NCBI RefSeq assembly: GCF_014217565.1
Contig: NZ_CP043661.1
Coordinates: 4,898,001-4,962,000, forward strand
Direction: 5' to 3'
Origin: Kribbella qitaiheensis
GTDB taxonomy: Bacteria > Actinomycetota > Actinomycetes > Propionibacteriales > Kribbellaceae
DNA length: 64,000 nt
Shown here: positions 18,600 to 27,895 of the stretch, piece by piece
Layout of the letters: each line of letters begins with the position of its first letter
How positions within the stretch are numbered: the first letter of the stretch is position 1
Notes under the pieces: generated by a model
Told to the model about the DNA's origin: nothing
Databases searched by the model: none
Seen by the model: only the letters and a program-made list of their open reading frames with translations
Position numbers and translations under genes: made by a program

Positions 18600-18774
18600 C
18601 GCGGGCGTCGGGAGAGGGCACGCCCGGTGCTAACATGAGCGCGAGATCTTTGGTCGCCGCCCGGCCTCTGGTTGCTCCGGCGCGAGCGTGCCGCGGCAGC
18701 ATCGGGTCCGGCGTGATGCCGACCGGGATGTCGTTGCTGACCGACCTGCCGAACGAGCCGAGGAGAACGCCGTT

Positions 18775-21103
18775 GTGACGCCGCGGCTGAGTGTCGTTGT
18801 GCCTTTCTACAACGTCCGCGACTACATCGGGGAGTGTCTCGATTCGATCGCCCGGCAGACGTGGACCGACTTCGAGGCGATCCTGGTCGACGACGGATCC
18901 CCGGACGACAGTGCCACCATCGCCAAGGAGTTCTGCGCCCGCGACCCGCGGTTCCGGATCGTCGAGCAGCAGAACCAGGGCCTCGGCCCGGCCCGCAACA
19001 CCGGGGTCCGGCACGCCGACGGTGAATACATCACCTTCGTCGACAGCGACGACCTGGTCACCCGGCACGGCTTCGAGAAGCTGATCCGGACCCTGGACGC
19101 GACCGGCTCGTCGTTCGCCGGCGGCAACGCCCGGCGGTTCAACAACAGCTCCGGCGTCCGGCCGTCCTGGATCCACCGGCTGCCGTTCGCCAAGGACCGG
19201 CTGGCCACCCACGTGATCGAGACCCCGGACCTGATCCTGGACCGGATGGTCTGGAACAAGGTCTACCGGCGGTCGTTCTGGGACGAGTACGGCTACGAGT
19301 TCCCCGCGATCCGCTACGAGGACTACCCGGTGACGCTGAAGGCGCACCTGGACGCCGTCACCGTCGACGCGCTGGCGGTCCCGGTCTACTACTGGCGCGA
19401 GCGCGAGTCCGGCGAGTCGATCACCCAGCAGAAGTTCCAGTTCGGCAACCTCGAGGACCGGGTCCGGTCGGCCGAGCTGGTGATGGACCTGATCGAGAAC
19501 GCGATCGGCGACGTCCGGCCGCGGGTACACGCGCACTTCACCCAGATCGACATGCTGACGCTGATGATGGCGTTCGGCGCGGCGCCGCCGGAGGAAGAGC
19601 AGAACCTGATCAAGCTGGCCCGCCGGCTGCTGGACCGGCTGGATCAGAAGGTGCTGGACCGCGCCCACAGCTACGACCAGCTGCAGCACTCGGCACTGCG
19701 GGCCGGTGACGTCGACCTGCTCCGCCGGCTGGCCACCTTCCGCAACGACGGCGGCCCTGCGTGGTGGCGCGCGGGCACTCGCACGTCCCCGCCGCTCCTG
19801 GCAGTTCGAGCACAACTACCCCGGCCTGCACGACCAGAACAGCTCGGTGCCGCGGGAGCTCTACCGGTTGCCGATGAAGGACCTGACGCTGGCGACCAGC
19901 GTGACCGCCGTGGCCTGGCAGGACGGCGAGCTGTCCGTGAAGGGCACCGCGGAGATCCGGCACCTGGAGACGAAGACCTCCTCGAGCTTGCGGATCGCGC
20001 TCGTCATCGCCGGCGCCGAGACCCCGCTGGCCGTCCGCCGGTACGACGCGACCGACACGCACGGCGACCCGGCGCTGGTCGGGTTCGAGGTCCGCCTCGA
20101 CAAGGCGCTGCTGGCCAAGCTCAAGGGCACCGCCGCACCGGCGCACTTCGTCGTCCGGATGCGCTCGGGCCGGTTGCGCCGGCACGGCAAGTTGCGCGGC
20201 CAGCGTCCCGGCAGCCCCGGCTGGCCGCCGGGCGCCTGGATCAGCGACAGCAGCTGGATCCAGCCCGGTCCCGGCGCGGACGGTGCGTTCGTACTGCGCC
20301 GGATGGTGGATCCGAGCCGGCTCACCTCGGTGGAGCAGACGGCCGACGCGCTCGTGCTGCACGGCCGTGTTCCGGCCGACCTGACGGACCCGAAGCTGCG
20401 GGTGACCCGTCCGCTGGCGGGCCAGGACCAGATCCTCCCGCTGACGCTGTCCGGGGACGGCCGCGACTTCTCGGTCCGGATCCCGATCCGGCCGATCATC
20501 GAGGACACCAACCCCGACGACCCGTTCACCCAGCGGACCACCTGGGCGTTCCGGCTGATCGGAGCCGACGGCGACGAGCGGCTGCTGCTCTGGACCGCTC
20601 CGGAGCATGCCGCCAGCCATGCCGAGCAGGACCGCCTGGTGACGTTGACCCGGTCCACCGGTGGCTATGTGAACCTGCAGGAGTCGCCCTTCCGGCTGAA
20701 CGCCCACCAAGCCAAAGCGGTTGCCGGGAGCAACGGACAGGAACTCCGGATCACCGGTGTCGTGACCGATGGCGAAGAGGCTTACTCGTTCTGCTGGCGG
20801 CGTTACCTGGACGACAACGACGACCACGAGGACATCGAATGCCGCCGGACGGTGGCCGACGGCGCCTGGACGGCCTCGATCGGGCTGACCGAGCTGATCC
20901 CGGCCGACGTCACCGTCAGCTCGACCGACCCGCTGGCCAGCCTGGCCGACTGGATCCTGTTCGCGGTCGCCGCGGACGGTTCCTCGCACGCGGTCCAGTG
21001 CGAGGCGTTCCTGTCCAGCCGGTTGCCGCTCGAGCTCGAGCAGGACGGCCACATCGCCGCGTTGCGCCCGCACGCCGGCACTCTCCACGTCGAGGTCCGC
21101 TGA
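18775..21103 (+). CDS. Family 2 glycosyltransferase with long C-terminal domain, +1 frameshift
   Basis: Frame-corrected length 775 residues. Residues 1-~230 are a GT-A domain: RLSVVVPFYNVRDYIGECL, LVDDGSPDDS, GPARNTG, FVDSDDL, then RYEDYPVTL. The remaining ~540 residues are beta-rich, with no membrane segment, and resemble the accessory part of wall-polymer glycosyltransferases. GTG 18775 is preceded by GAGGAG at ~9 bp. The frame breaks at GGCCC 19753-19757; removing one base gives NDGGLRGGARAL and leads on to SWQFEHNYPGLHD and the stop at 21101. Left uncorrected, the first frame runs on through the next gene and mimics a ~1,080-codon protein. The next gene starts in an ATGATG-like overlap (TGATG). 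Confidence 0.72.
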
Positions 21104-21933
21104 TGCATCACCACAACCACTACTACGGCCAGGCGCACATCCTCGCCCGGTACGCCGGTCTGGACGACGAGTACCCGCCCCGCCTGCGTGGCTACCTGCA
21201 GCACGGCTGGAACATCGCCGATGGCTGGAACCCGGTGCACGAGTTCTACGACGGCGCCTGGCGGTTCACCTGGAGCGACGGCCCGCGCCGTCGCGGCCAC
21301 GCGCTGGGCCGGCGGAACTACCACAGCATCGGCGCTCCGTTCCTCTACCTGCAGCAGCTGGAGCCGACGTTGGGCGCAGTGCCGGAGGAGGAGCGGGAGG
21401 GGACCCTCTGGTTCCTCTTCCATGGCTGGGAAGGCGGCAAGATCCAAGGCGATCACCAGCGCCTGATCGACGAGATCCGCGAGACCGAGCCCGGCCCGGT
21501 CACCTTCAGCCTGTACTACACCGAGTACGACCGGCCGGAGGTGCGCAAGTCGTACGAGGACGCCGGTTTCCGGGTGGTCTCCTTCGGCCGGCGCGGCTTC
21601 TCCTACGAGGGCACGGATCCGCGCTTCCTGTACAAGCAGCTGACCGAGCTCCGCAAGCACAAGCGGGTGGCCGCGAACCGGCTGTCCACCGCGATCTTCT
21701 ACGGTATCGCCGCCGGCTGCGAGCCCGCCGTCTACGGCGATCCGATGGAGATGGCCGGCGAGAACCCCCTGTTCGGCGGGCAGAACCGGATCGCCAGGCT
21801 GTGGCCTGAGCTGCTCGGCAAGGACATCGACCTGGCCGCCGCCCGCGCGACCACCGACCTGGAGCTCGGCGTCCCGTGGATGATGCCGGCCGAGGAACTG
21901 CGCATGTTGTTCGATTGGAGAGAGCGTGTCTGA
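21103..21933 (+). CDS. Unrecognised cytoplasmic protein of the glycan operon
   Basis: A 276-residue protein beginning with a His-rich tail (MHHHNHYYGQAH). No family recognised. Features seen: LRGYLQHGWNIADGWNP, FTWSDGPRRRGHALGRRNY, IGAPFLYLQQLEP, FSLYYTEYD, and a C-terminal EPAVYGDPMEMAGENP. The HGW / GAPFLYL / YYTEYD layout recalls surface-polysaccharide proteins with a GT-B-like fold, but I would not assign a reaction. Its ATG overlaps the previous stop, and the next gene overlaps its end by 8 bp, so all three are one translational unit. It shares its frame with the 5' part of the previous gene only because of the frameshift there. Confidence 0.75.
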   Translation: MHHHNHYYGQAHILARYAGLDDEYPPRLRGYLQHGWNIADGWNPVHEFYDGAWRFTWSDGPRRRGHALGRRNYHSIGAPFLYLQQLEPTLGAVPEEEREGTLWFLFHGWEGGKIQGDHQRLIDEIRETEPGPVTFSLYYTEYDRPEVRKSYEDAGFRVVSFGRRGFSYEGTDPRFLYKQLTELRKHKRVAANRLSTAIFYGIAAGCEPAVYGDPMEMAGENPLFGGQNRIARLWPELLGKDIDLAAARATTDLELGVPWMMPAEELRMLFDWRERV

Positions 21934-23701
21934 CAACCAGCTGGCCGTCGATGTGGTCCGCGGCGAGATGCAGCCGTGGAGCGACTACAGCGGCAAGCGG
22001 GGCGCCGTCCAGGGACCGGTGCTGCGCGCACTCCTGGCCGATGTACTGCCCGACGGGGCACGCACGCTGATCCTCGGACCGCATGGCGCGGATCTGATCG
22101 AGGCGGTCGTCGCCAAGGCATCCGAGACGACTCTGCTGGTCCGGTCCGTCTCTGACGCCACCGAGCTCACGGAACAGTTCGCGGACAAACTGCAGGTCGT
22201 CGCCGGAGCCCTGGACGGGCTCGCGGGCGCCGATCGGCCACCCTTCGATGTGGTCGTCGCCGCCGACGGCCTGGACCGGGTGCTCGGCTACGACAGCGAC
22301 GACCTGAACTGGGCGCAGCGGCTCGATGCACTGGCTGCAGTGGCCGCTCCCGGCGCTGTCGTGGTGCTTGGCCTGGAGAACGAGTTCTCCTTGACCAACT
22401 TGCTCGACCGGCGGCCCGCGGACGAGCGGCACGCCGACGACGAGTGGCGCCCGCTGCACGACGACCCGACGCGCCCGGTCTCCACCGAGCAGTTGAAGGC
22501 TGAGCTGGCACGGGTCGGCTTCGAGAACGCTTCTGCTTACGCGGCCTTCTCGGTCGAGGAGGCTCCGTTCGCGTTGGTGACGGCTGAGGTTGCTGCCGCC
22601 GCGCGCCCGGGGCAGCTGCCCGCACGGCTCGCGGTTGAGGCGTTGGAGGCGGCGGCTGTCGCAGTACCGCTGCTGGCTCCGATCGCCGAGGGCGCGGAGT
22701 CCGCTGCGCGCGCTGGTCTGCTCGGCGCGACGCCTAGCGGCTGGATCGCTGTAGCCGGGGCTGCTGTTGGTCACGGCGTCTACGCGAAGACGCCCGGACA
22801 CACCGCAGTACTGACTGCGGACGCTGCCGAGGCCGGCTGGACCGTTGCTGTTGATGCTGCTCCTGCTGAGGCTTCGGGGCTGCTGCAGTTCGACGCTGCC
22901 GCTGTGCCTGCTTCGGTGCCGGGTGGCGTCACTGCCGAGACCCTGTTGTTCCGTCTTGCTGCTGCCGAGGACGTCCCGGGCTTCCGGGACTTCGCCGCAC
23001 GGCTGGGGGACTGGGCCCGCTCGCAGACCGGTTCGCGGACGCTGGTGCGCTGGGACGACGTGGTCGTCGACGGCGACAGCTTCGCCTTCGGGGTCTCAGG
23101 CTGGCAGACCGTTGCCGAGGAGAGCGACAAGGATCTGCTGTCGGCGGCGTGGGCGCGGTTCCACGACCGGCTGATCGGGGCCCACCGCCGGCACCCGTGG
23201 CCGCCGTGGATGATCGGCGACGACCTCGTCTCCGCCTTGGTCGCGATGTCCGGCATCGAGGCGCCGGCGCCCGTCGCGGCCACCGCCGCGGACACCCCAT
23301 CGGCCGCGGTCGCTTATGTTGCCCGCGGCAAGGAGCTGGCCGCCGCGCTGGCCGGCGTACTGGGGATCCCGTCGGATGCCTCCCAGACGCCGGACGTCCG
23401 GACCGCGCTGGCCGAGGCAGAGCGGGCGAAGAAGGAGTCGGTCGAGCTGGCCGGTCAGATCTTCGGCCTGGAACGGACTCTCGGCTTCCGGGACAAGGCG
23501 CTGAAGACCCGCGAGACCCGGATCCGCGAGATGCGGACCCAGGTCACCAAGGCCAACGCCGAACGCACCCGGCTGCGCAACTCGAAGGCGTACTCCGCGG
23601 TCAAGCTGATCCGCAAGGCGGCGATGATCCGCAACCCGCGCAAGTTCGCCGGCAAGGTCAAGCGCAAGGTCAACCGCCAGCTCCGCAACAAGCTCGGCTG
23701 A
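21926..23701 (+). CDS. Methyltransferase-like protein with basic coiled-coil C-terminus
   Basis: A 591-residue protein from GTG 21926 (8-bp overlap with the gene before; AGAGAG upstream). Residues ~40-220 look like a class I SAM-dependent methyltransferase: ARTLILGPHGADL (motif I position, though the usual acidic-GxGxG is degenerate), FDVVVAADGLDRVL, and GAVVVLGLENEFSL. Residues ~470-591 are a long charged helix (EAERAKKESVELAGQIFGLE...KTRETRIREMRTQV) ending in a very basic KFAGKVKRKVNRQLRNK, a tail often seen on glycan-locus proteins. Because motif I is weak, catalysis is uncertain. A patch at ~22,640-22,970 uses GCT codons far more than its surroundings. Confidence 0.65.
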   Translation: MSDNQLAVDVVRGEMQPWSDYSGKRGAVQGPVLRALLADVLPDGARTLILGPHGADLIEAVVAKASETTLLVRSVSDATELTEQFADKLQVVAGALDGLAGADRPPFDVVVAADGLDRVLGYDSDDLNWAQRLDALAAVAAPGAVVVLGLENEFSLTNLLDRRPADERHADDEWRPLHDDPTRPVSTEQLKAELARVGFENASAYAAFSVEEAPFALVTAEVAAAARPGQLPARLAVEALEAAAVAVPLLAPIAEGAESAARAGLLGATPSGWIAVAGAAVGHGVYAKTPGHTAVLTADAAEAGWTVAVDAAPAEASGLLQFDAAAVPASVPGGVTAETLLFRLAAAEDVPGFRDFAARLGDWARSQTGSRTLVRWDDVVVDGDSFAFGVSGWQTVAEESDKDLLSAAWARFHDRLIGAHRRHPWPPWMIGDDLVSALVAMSGIEAPAPVAATAADTPSAAVAYVARGKELAAALAGVLGIPSDASQTPDVRTALAEAERAKKESVELAGQIFGLERTLGFRDKALKTRETRIREMRTQVTKANAERTRLRNSKAYSAVKLIRKAAMIRNPRKFAGKVKRKVNRQLRNKLG

Positions 23702-23721
23702 CTCGGTAGGCGAAGCCGGCG

Positions 23722-25216
23722 TCAGCGGCGGGCGATCAGGAGTTGGTGCGTGTCGGGCCACTCGATCGGGCCGCCGGTGGCGCTGGTGATGGTGGCGACC
23801 GGGGCGATCCGATTGGTGATCACCCAGTCGTTGCGCCACGGCTTCGAGGCGGGGTCGATGGTGAAGCCGGCCCTGCTTGGCGACGTCGGACCAGCCCTCG
23901 AAGTCGAGTCCGCAGAACTGCTCGTGGGTCTCGCTGAGCCAGTTGTCGACGTAGTCCTTGCGGGTCAGGAAGTCCATCGCGTCCGCGAGCCGCAGGACGA
24001 GCTTGCCGTCGCGTTCGGCGTACGCGAAGGGCACCTTCGCGTTCTGCCGGAAGTCGTGCGCGAACTGGAAGAACCGTGCCCTGGTTGAGAGTTTGGCGAT
24101 GTACTCCGCCGGATCCTGAAGCGTCTCCAGTTCGGTGACCGCGTCCGGGTTGGTCCCGTCGCTGTCATCGAGAGCCAGTACTACGGGGCGCTCGGGCTCG
24201 GCCGGTCCGCAGACGTCGGAGTTCACCCAGACGCCGCCAGGGGCCGTATGGGCGTAGAGGGCGTCGGCGAAGCGCTGGACCGTGGCGGGACGCGAGCCGT
24301 CGGCGTACGACCAGATCTCGTGAGTCAGCGCGAGCGTCAGCGTGGTGTCGATCGACCTCGGTGGGAAGACCGCCGAGCCGAGCATGTTGCGCTGGTAGAA
24401 GTAGACGTTCGGGTTGTGGAAGAGGCCCTGCTCCTTCTTGTGCACGCATTCGGCGTACAGGTGCCGGGCGACCTCGACGCCGATCAGGTCGGACTCGTGG
24501 AAGCGCGGATCCGCGTCGACGAGTTGCAGGGTGGCGCCGGTCGCGCAGCCGATGTCGAGGATCCGGCCGGGGCGGACGAAGTCCTTGATCTGCAGCCATT
24601 TGCGGTCCGCCGCGGTCTCGAACGCGTCGGCGTAGGTCTTGTAGTCGCGGGTGGTGGTGAGTCCGCCGTCGTCGCCGACCACCGGGTCGTTCACGCAGCG
24701 CCGGATCTGCGCATCCAGGGCATACCGGTCGAAAACGTCAACAGTGCCCGGGTGTGCGAGCTCACGCCACTCGTCGTTGCCATCGGCAATCATGAGCAGG
24801 ACGTCCCACGGCCGTGGCTTCCCGGGTAGCTCGACGCCGATCACCTGGTAGCCGAGTTGCTCGTACAGCTTGGCGACTTCGGCGGTGGAGCACGCGACCA
24901 CGGTATCGGCGGGGTCGAGCTGGACCTGGTCGTCGGTGCCGGCCTCGATCGCCTTGATCGTGACGTCGGCGAAGTCGTCGGTCGGTGGGGTGTCGACGAC
25001 CCCGAACACCAGCGACCGGATCCCGGTCTGCAGGCTGAACCGCTCGATCGCGGCCTCGCGCCGGTCGTACGGAACCGGATTCCGCTTGGTGGTGTGGTGA
25101 TTCGCCGACGTCACAGCCCAGATCACCGTGCGGTCGGCGGCATGTTCGGCAAGAAAGGCGGCCTGGAACCGGGTGAGGACGTGGTGCCGCCCGGGGAACA
25201 GCAGATACTGCGGCAT
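23722..25216 (-). CDS. Nucleotidyltransferase-methyltransferase fusion, +1 frameshift near 3' end
   Basis: Frame-corrected length 497 residues. Residues 1-~160 resemble a HIGH-type nucleotidyltransferase (MPQYLLFPGRHHVLTRFQAAFL; WAVTSANHH; YDRREAAIERF), an adenylyl/cytidylyl-transferase arrangement. Residues ~200-400 form a class I methyltransferase with a clear motif I, ILDIGCATGATLQ, then LIGVEVARHLY and ALTHEIWSY. The frame is lost at GGCCC 23869-23873; correction gives SDVAKQAGFTIDPASKPW and a C-terminus WPDTHQLLIARR with stop at 23722. ATG 25216 abuts the stop of the upstream glycosyltransferase (TGAATG), with GAGAAGGA inside that gene as ribosome site. A CDP- or ADP-activated, methylated glycan substituent is a reasonable but unproven product. 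Confidence 0.7.
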
Positions 25217-26189
25217 TCAGTCCTTCTCGCTGGTGACGTCGGCCTCACTGGTGATGTCGGGGTGGGCGTCGACATCCGTGCGCTCGCGGATCACGTACGT
25301 CGGCCGGCCCATCGAGCCCGAGTGCAGGCGCCCGACGTACTCGCCGAGGACGCCGAGCGCGAGCATCTGAGCGCCCGAGAACAGCGCCACCATCGAGGCG
25401 ATCGTTGTGAAACCGGCCACAGTCGTCGCGCCCGCGGCGTATTTGTAGATGATCACGCCGAACAGGCCCGACCCCGAACACAGCGCAGATGAAACCGAGG
25501 TAGCCGACCAGCCGCAGCGGCTCGGTGGAGTAGCCGGTGATCAGCGTCAGCGCATGCTTCACCAGCATCCAGGTGGTGTAGTTCGACTTGCCCTCGGCGC
25601 GATCTTCCATCCGCACCGTGGTCTGCGCGACCCGCGTGGTGGACCAGGACAGTGCCACGTCGACCGACGCGTGCGGCCCGTCCAGCCCGTCGAAACCGTC
25701 CCGCAGGAAGGTCCGGAAAGCCCGGAACGCGCTGATGGACTTGGCGCCCTTCACCGACAGCGTGGACGACATCGCCCCCTTGACCAGGCGGGAAGCGAAG
25801 CTACGGAGGACTCCGTGCTCCTCCTCGACCGGCACGCCGTAGACCAGGTCGATGTCGTCGGTGAGCGCCTTGAGCAGGACCGGGACCTGGTCGGCCGGGT
25901 GCTGCAGATCGTCGTCCATCGTGACGACCACCTCGTACCGCGCGTTCCGTACGCCGGCGATCAGCGCGTTGTGCTGGCCGTAGTTGCGGGCCAGCCGCAT
26001 CGCCCTGGTCGCGGGGTATTTGTTGGCCAGTTCGCTCGCCACCTGCCAGGTGTCGTCCGGGCTGCCGTCGACCACCAGCACGATCTCGTACCCCGACGTG
26101 ACCTCAGGTAAGACCTGGGTCAGATTCTCGACGAGGCGCGGCAGGGTGCCTGCCGACCGGTAACATGGCACGACGACGGAGACGAACAC
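25217..26189 (-). CDS. Family 2 glycosyltransferase with two C-terminal TM segments, +1 frameshift
   Basis: Frame-corrected length 323 residues. GT-A features: VFVSVVVPCYRSAGTLP, VLVVDGSPDDT, NYGQHNALIAG, VTMDDDLQHPADQ; then two membrane segments (LVGYLGFICAVFGVGLFGVIIY and the AGFTTIASMVALFSG region), as in GtrB/DPM1-like polyprenyl-phosphate glycosyltransferases. The frame breaks between the two membrane segments at GGCCC 25465-25469; correction joins FGVGLFGVIIYKY. The start chosen is GTG 26189 with AGAAGG 7 bp upstream. It is divergent from a GtrA-family gene, the usual partner, so the pair probably charges undecaprenyl phosphate and flips the product. Confidence 0.8.
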
Positions 26190-26315
26190 TGCTGGCCCTT
26201 CTGCTGGTGACACAGGCGCGGGGGATGCGGAGATGGCGGTTCCGCCGCTGCGATTATTCCACTGAATAGAAGAGGTTCTGTCATTTCTGTCGCTCAGCTC
26301 GGTCCCAAGCCCTCC

Positions 26316-26729
26316 GTGAGCACCGTTTCGAAGGTTGCCGGGGACCACCGGGTTCGCTACCTGATCGTCGGTGCCGGCACGAACGTCCTGTACTTCGGCC
26401 TGTTCTGGCTCGGCTGGCACTTCCTGCAGGACTCGGTCCCGTACCTGGCGGTCACCGCGGCGGCGAACTTCACCACCGCGCTGATCGTCTACCCGCTGTA
26501 CCGCGACTTCGTCTTCGCCTCCACCTCGGCAGGCTGGATCCGCGGTTTCGCCAAGTTCTATACGGTCTACCTGTTCGGCCTGGGCTGCTCCCTGCTCGGC
26601 ATGCCGTTGCTGATCGAGGTTCTCGGCCTCCCGGTCCTGCTCGCCCAGGCCCTCCTGATCGCGGCCATCCCGGTAGCCTCCTACCTCCTGCACCACTTCT
26701 GGACCTTCCGCGATAACTCTCACAGCTAG
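26316..26729 (+). CDS. GtrA-family small membrane protein (putative lipid-linked sugar flippase)
   Basis: A 137-residue protein with four hydrophobic segments, the GtrA/DPMS family layout: VRYLIVGAGTNVLYFGLFWLG, AVTAAANFTTALIVYPLYRDFVF, FYTVYLFGLGCSLLGMPL, and ALLIAAIPVASYLLHHFWTFRD. The R-x-F-V-F and H-H-F-W-T-F-R-D endings are typical. GTG 26316 has no ribosome site. An AGAAGAGG at 26268-26275 sits 7 bp ahead of an in-frame ATT at 26283, which may be the true, non-canonical start (11 residues longer). It works with the divergent GT2 next door by inference, and a lipoprotein gene follows 3 bp later. Confidence 0.85.
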   Translation: MSTVSKVAGDHRVRYLIVGAGTNVLYFGLFWLGWHFLQDSVPYLAVTAAANFTTALIVYPLYRDFVFASTSAGWIRGFAKFYTVYLFGLGCSLLGMPLLIEVLGLPVLLAQALLIAAIPVASYLLHHFWTFRDNSHS

Positions 26730-26732
26730 AAG

Positions 26733-27465
26733 ATGCGCAAACCCGCCTACAAGTTGACGGCGCTGGCATTCTTTCTCGCACTGACCGCCTGCAGCAGTAC
26801 GCAGGCAACTCCTGGACCGCCGCCGACCCCGCCGGCCCGCCTCGACACCCAGCGCGCCCCAGAGTGTGACACTGCTGAAGATCAACTTCGCGAACACGAC
26901 TGAGCAGTTGCGCGACGCGCTGCCGGCGAAGTACGGCAACGAAGTGTTCGATCGCCGGACCAACAAAGAAGCCTTCGGTTGGTCCCCGCGCGACGATCCT
27001 TTCGAGGGGCACAAGGTCGACCCGGAGTCCTGCCGGGAGATCCTGCGAACCGGCGGTCGTAAGGTCGACACCTTCGCAGAGTTTCCCTATCTGCCCTACG
27101 CGGTCGCCGACCCGAAAACCAATGCCTTTCCGGTGCAGGTGGAGCTGACCTCACTGCCGGTGCCGTACTCGGACAAGTACATGGATCTCCTCTTCCAGGC
27201 CGCGCCGCAATGCGCCACCATGCGCACCGACGACCGCGACCCAGCCTCGATCGTCGAACGCCCCGTGCCCGGCCTAGGATCCCGCTCCCGCTACATCCTC
27301 AGGACCTACCTGAGCCACGGCAAAAAGATCCAAGAAGGCGTCGTCCTGTTCCGCACCCAGACCTACCTGGCAGACATCCGCCTCTACACCCCGCACTTCA
27401 CCGAACAAAAGCTCCTCGCCTTCGCCAAAGCCCTCGAAACAACGCTTGACCGGCAGCTGCCCTGA
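26733..27465 (+). CDS. Putative lipoprotein, +1 frameshift
   Basis: Frame-corrected length 243 residues. ATG 26733 begins a lipoprotein signal peptide (MRKPAYKLTALAFFLALTACSS) with lipobox LTAC, followed by a Pro/Thr/Ala-rich linker. The frame breaks at GGCCC 26834-26838; correction gives TPPAASTPSAPQSVTLLKINFANT and the mature domain (NEVFDRRTNKEAFGWSP, ESCREILRTGG, APQCATMRTDD, YLSHGKKIQEGVVLFRTQTYLADI) to the TGA at 27463. Two cysteines in the mature part could pair. The domain has the look of exported sensor domains of actinobacteria, but the function is unknown. It is probably cotranscribed with gtrA (3-bp gap) and coupled to the next gene by a 4-bp CTGA overlap. Confidence 0.7.
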
Positions 27466-27847
27466 CGCATCCCCTACGACTCGCGGCTGCCCTTTGCGCC
27501 ACTACCGTCATTCTCACCGCCTGCGACGCTCCCTCGAACTCGGCAGCGGATTCGCCGTCCACTCCCGCGCCGCCCTCCGCGCCTTCCAGCGCGTCCTCAG
27601 TACCTATCGCCCACCGGTACGACGTTTTCCAGCTGGCGGAAGCGCTTCCCACTAGCTACCGCGGTCATGATCTGAACCCACAGACCCCTATCCGCGAGCG
27701 GGTAAGGCGTGGGCGGAGCGGTTTCTGATCTTCAGGACGCCTCGCTACGTGGCGGAGATCGTCTTGTACAGCTCGTCCGACTCAGAGGCGGACTTCCTCG
27801 CCTTTGCGCGGCGGGTGCGGGATCTGGCTGCTGCGAAGCTCAAATGA
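27462..27847 (+). pseudogene. Second small lipoprotein, frameshifted, with apparent CTG start
   Basis: A reading frame opens at CTG 27462, overlapping the previous stop as CTGA. No ATG, GTG or TTG occurs between the in-frame TGA at 27447 and the signal peptide, so CTG is the only start visible. It gives LTHPLRLAAALCATTVILTACD, a lipoprotein signal with lipobox LTAC, then a Ser/Pro linker and HRYDVFQLAEALPTSYRGHDL. At about 27700-27706 the frame must slip by one missing base to continue as KAWAERFLIFRTPRYVAEIVLYSSSDSEADF to the TGA at 27845 (~128 residues). It resembles the C-terminal part of the preceding lipoprotein (FRTQTYLADI against FRTPRYVAEI), so the two look like tandem paralogs. Whether the break is real or a sequence error is open. 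Confidence 0.5.
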
Positions 27848-27879
27848 AGCAGGCCCGGCGGTTGATCGCCGGGCCTGCT
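27848..27879. terminator. Bidirectional stem-loop between convergent genes
   Basis: A perfect 13-bp stem, AGCAGGCCCGGCG with CGCCGGGCCTGCT, and a 6-nt loop. It starts on the last base after the lipoprotein TGA and lies 17 bp from the pseI stop. There is no long T-run, as usual in high-GC actinobacteria. Confidence 0.75.
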
Positions 27880-27895
27880 GCAAATGCCGGCTGAC

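Noticed and set aside
18688..21933. Apparent single gene of 1,081 codons
   Set aside because: Same artefact: GT2 start, wrong-frame middle, then an independent 276-residue gene. The frame with family-like sequence runs 19757-21103.
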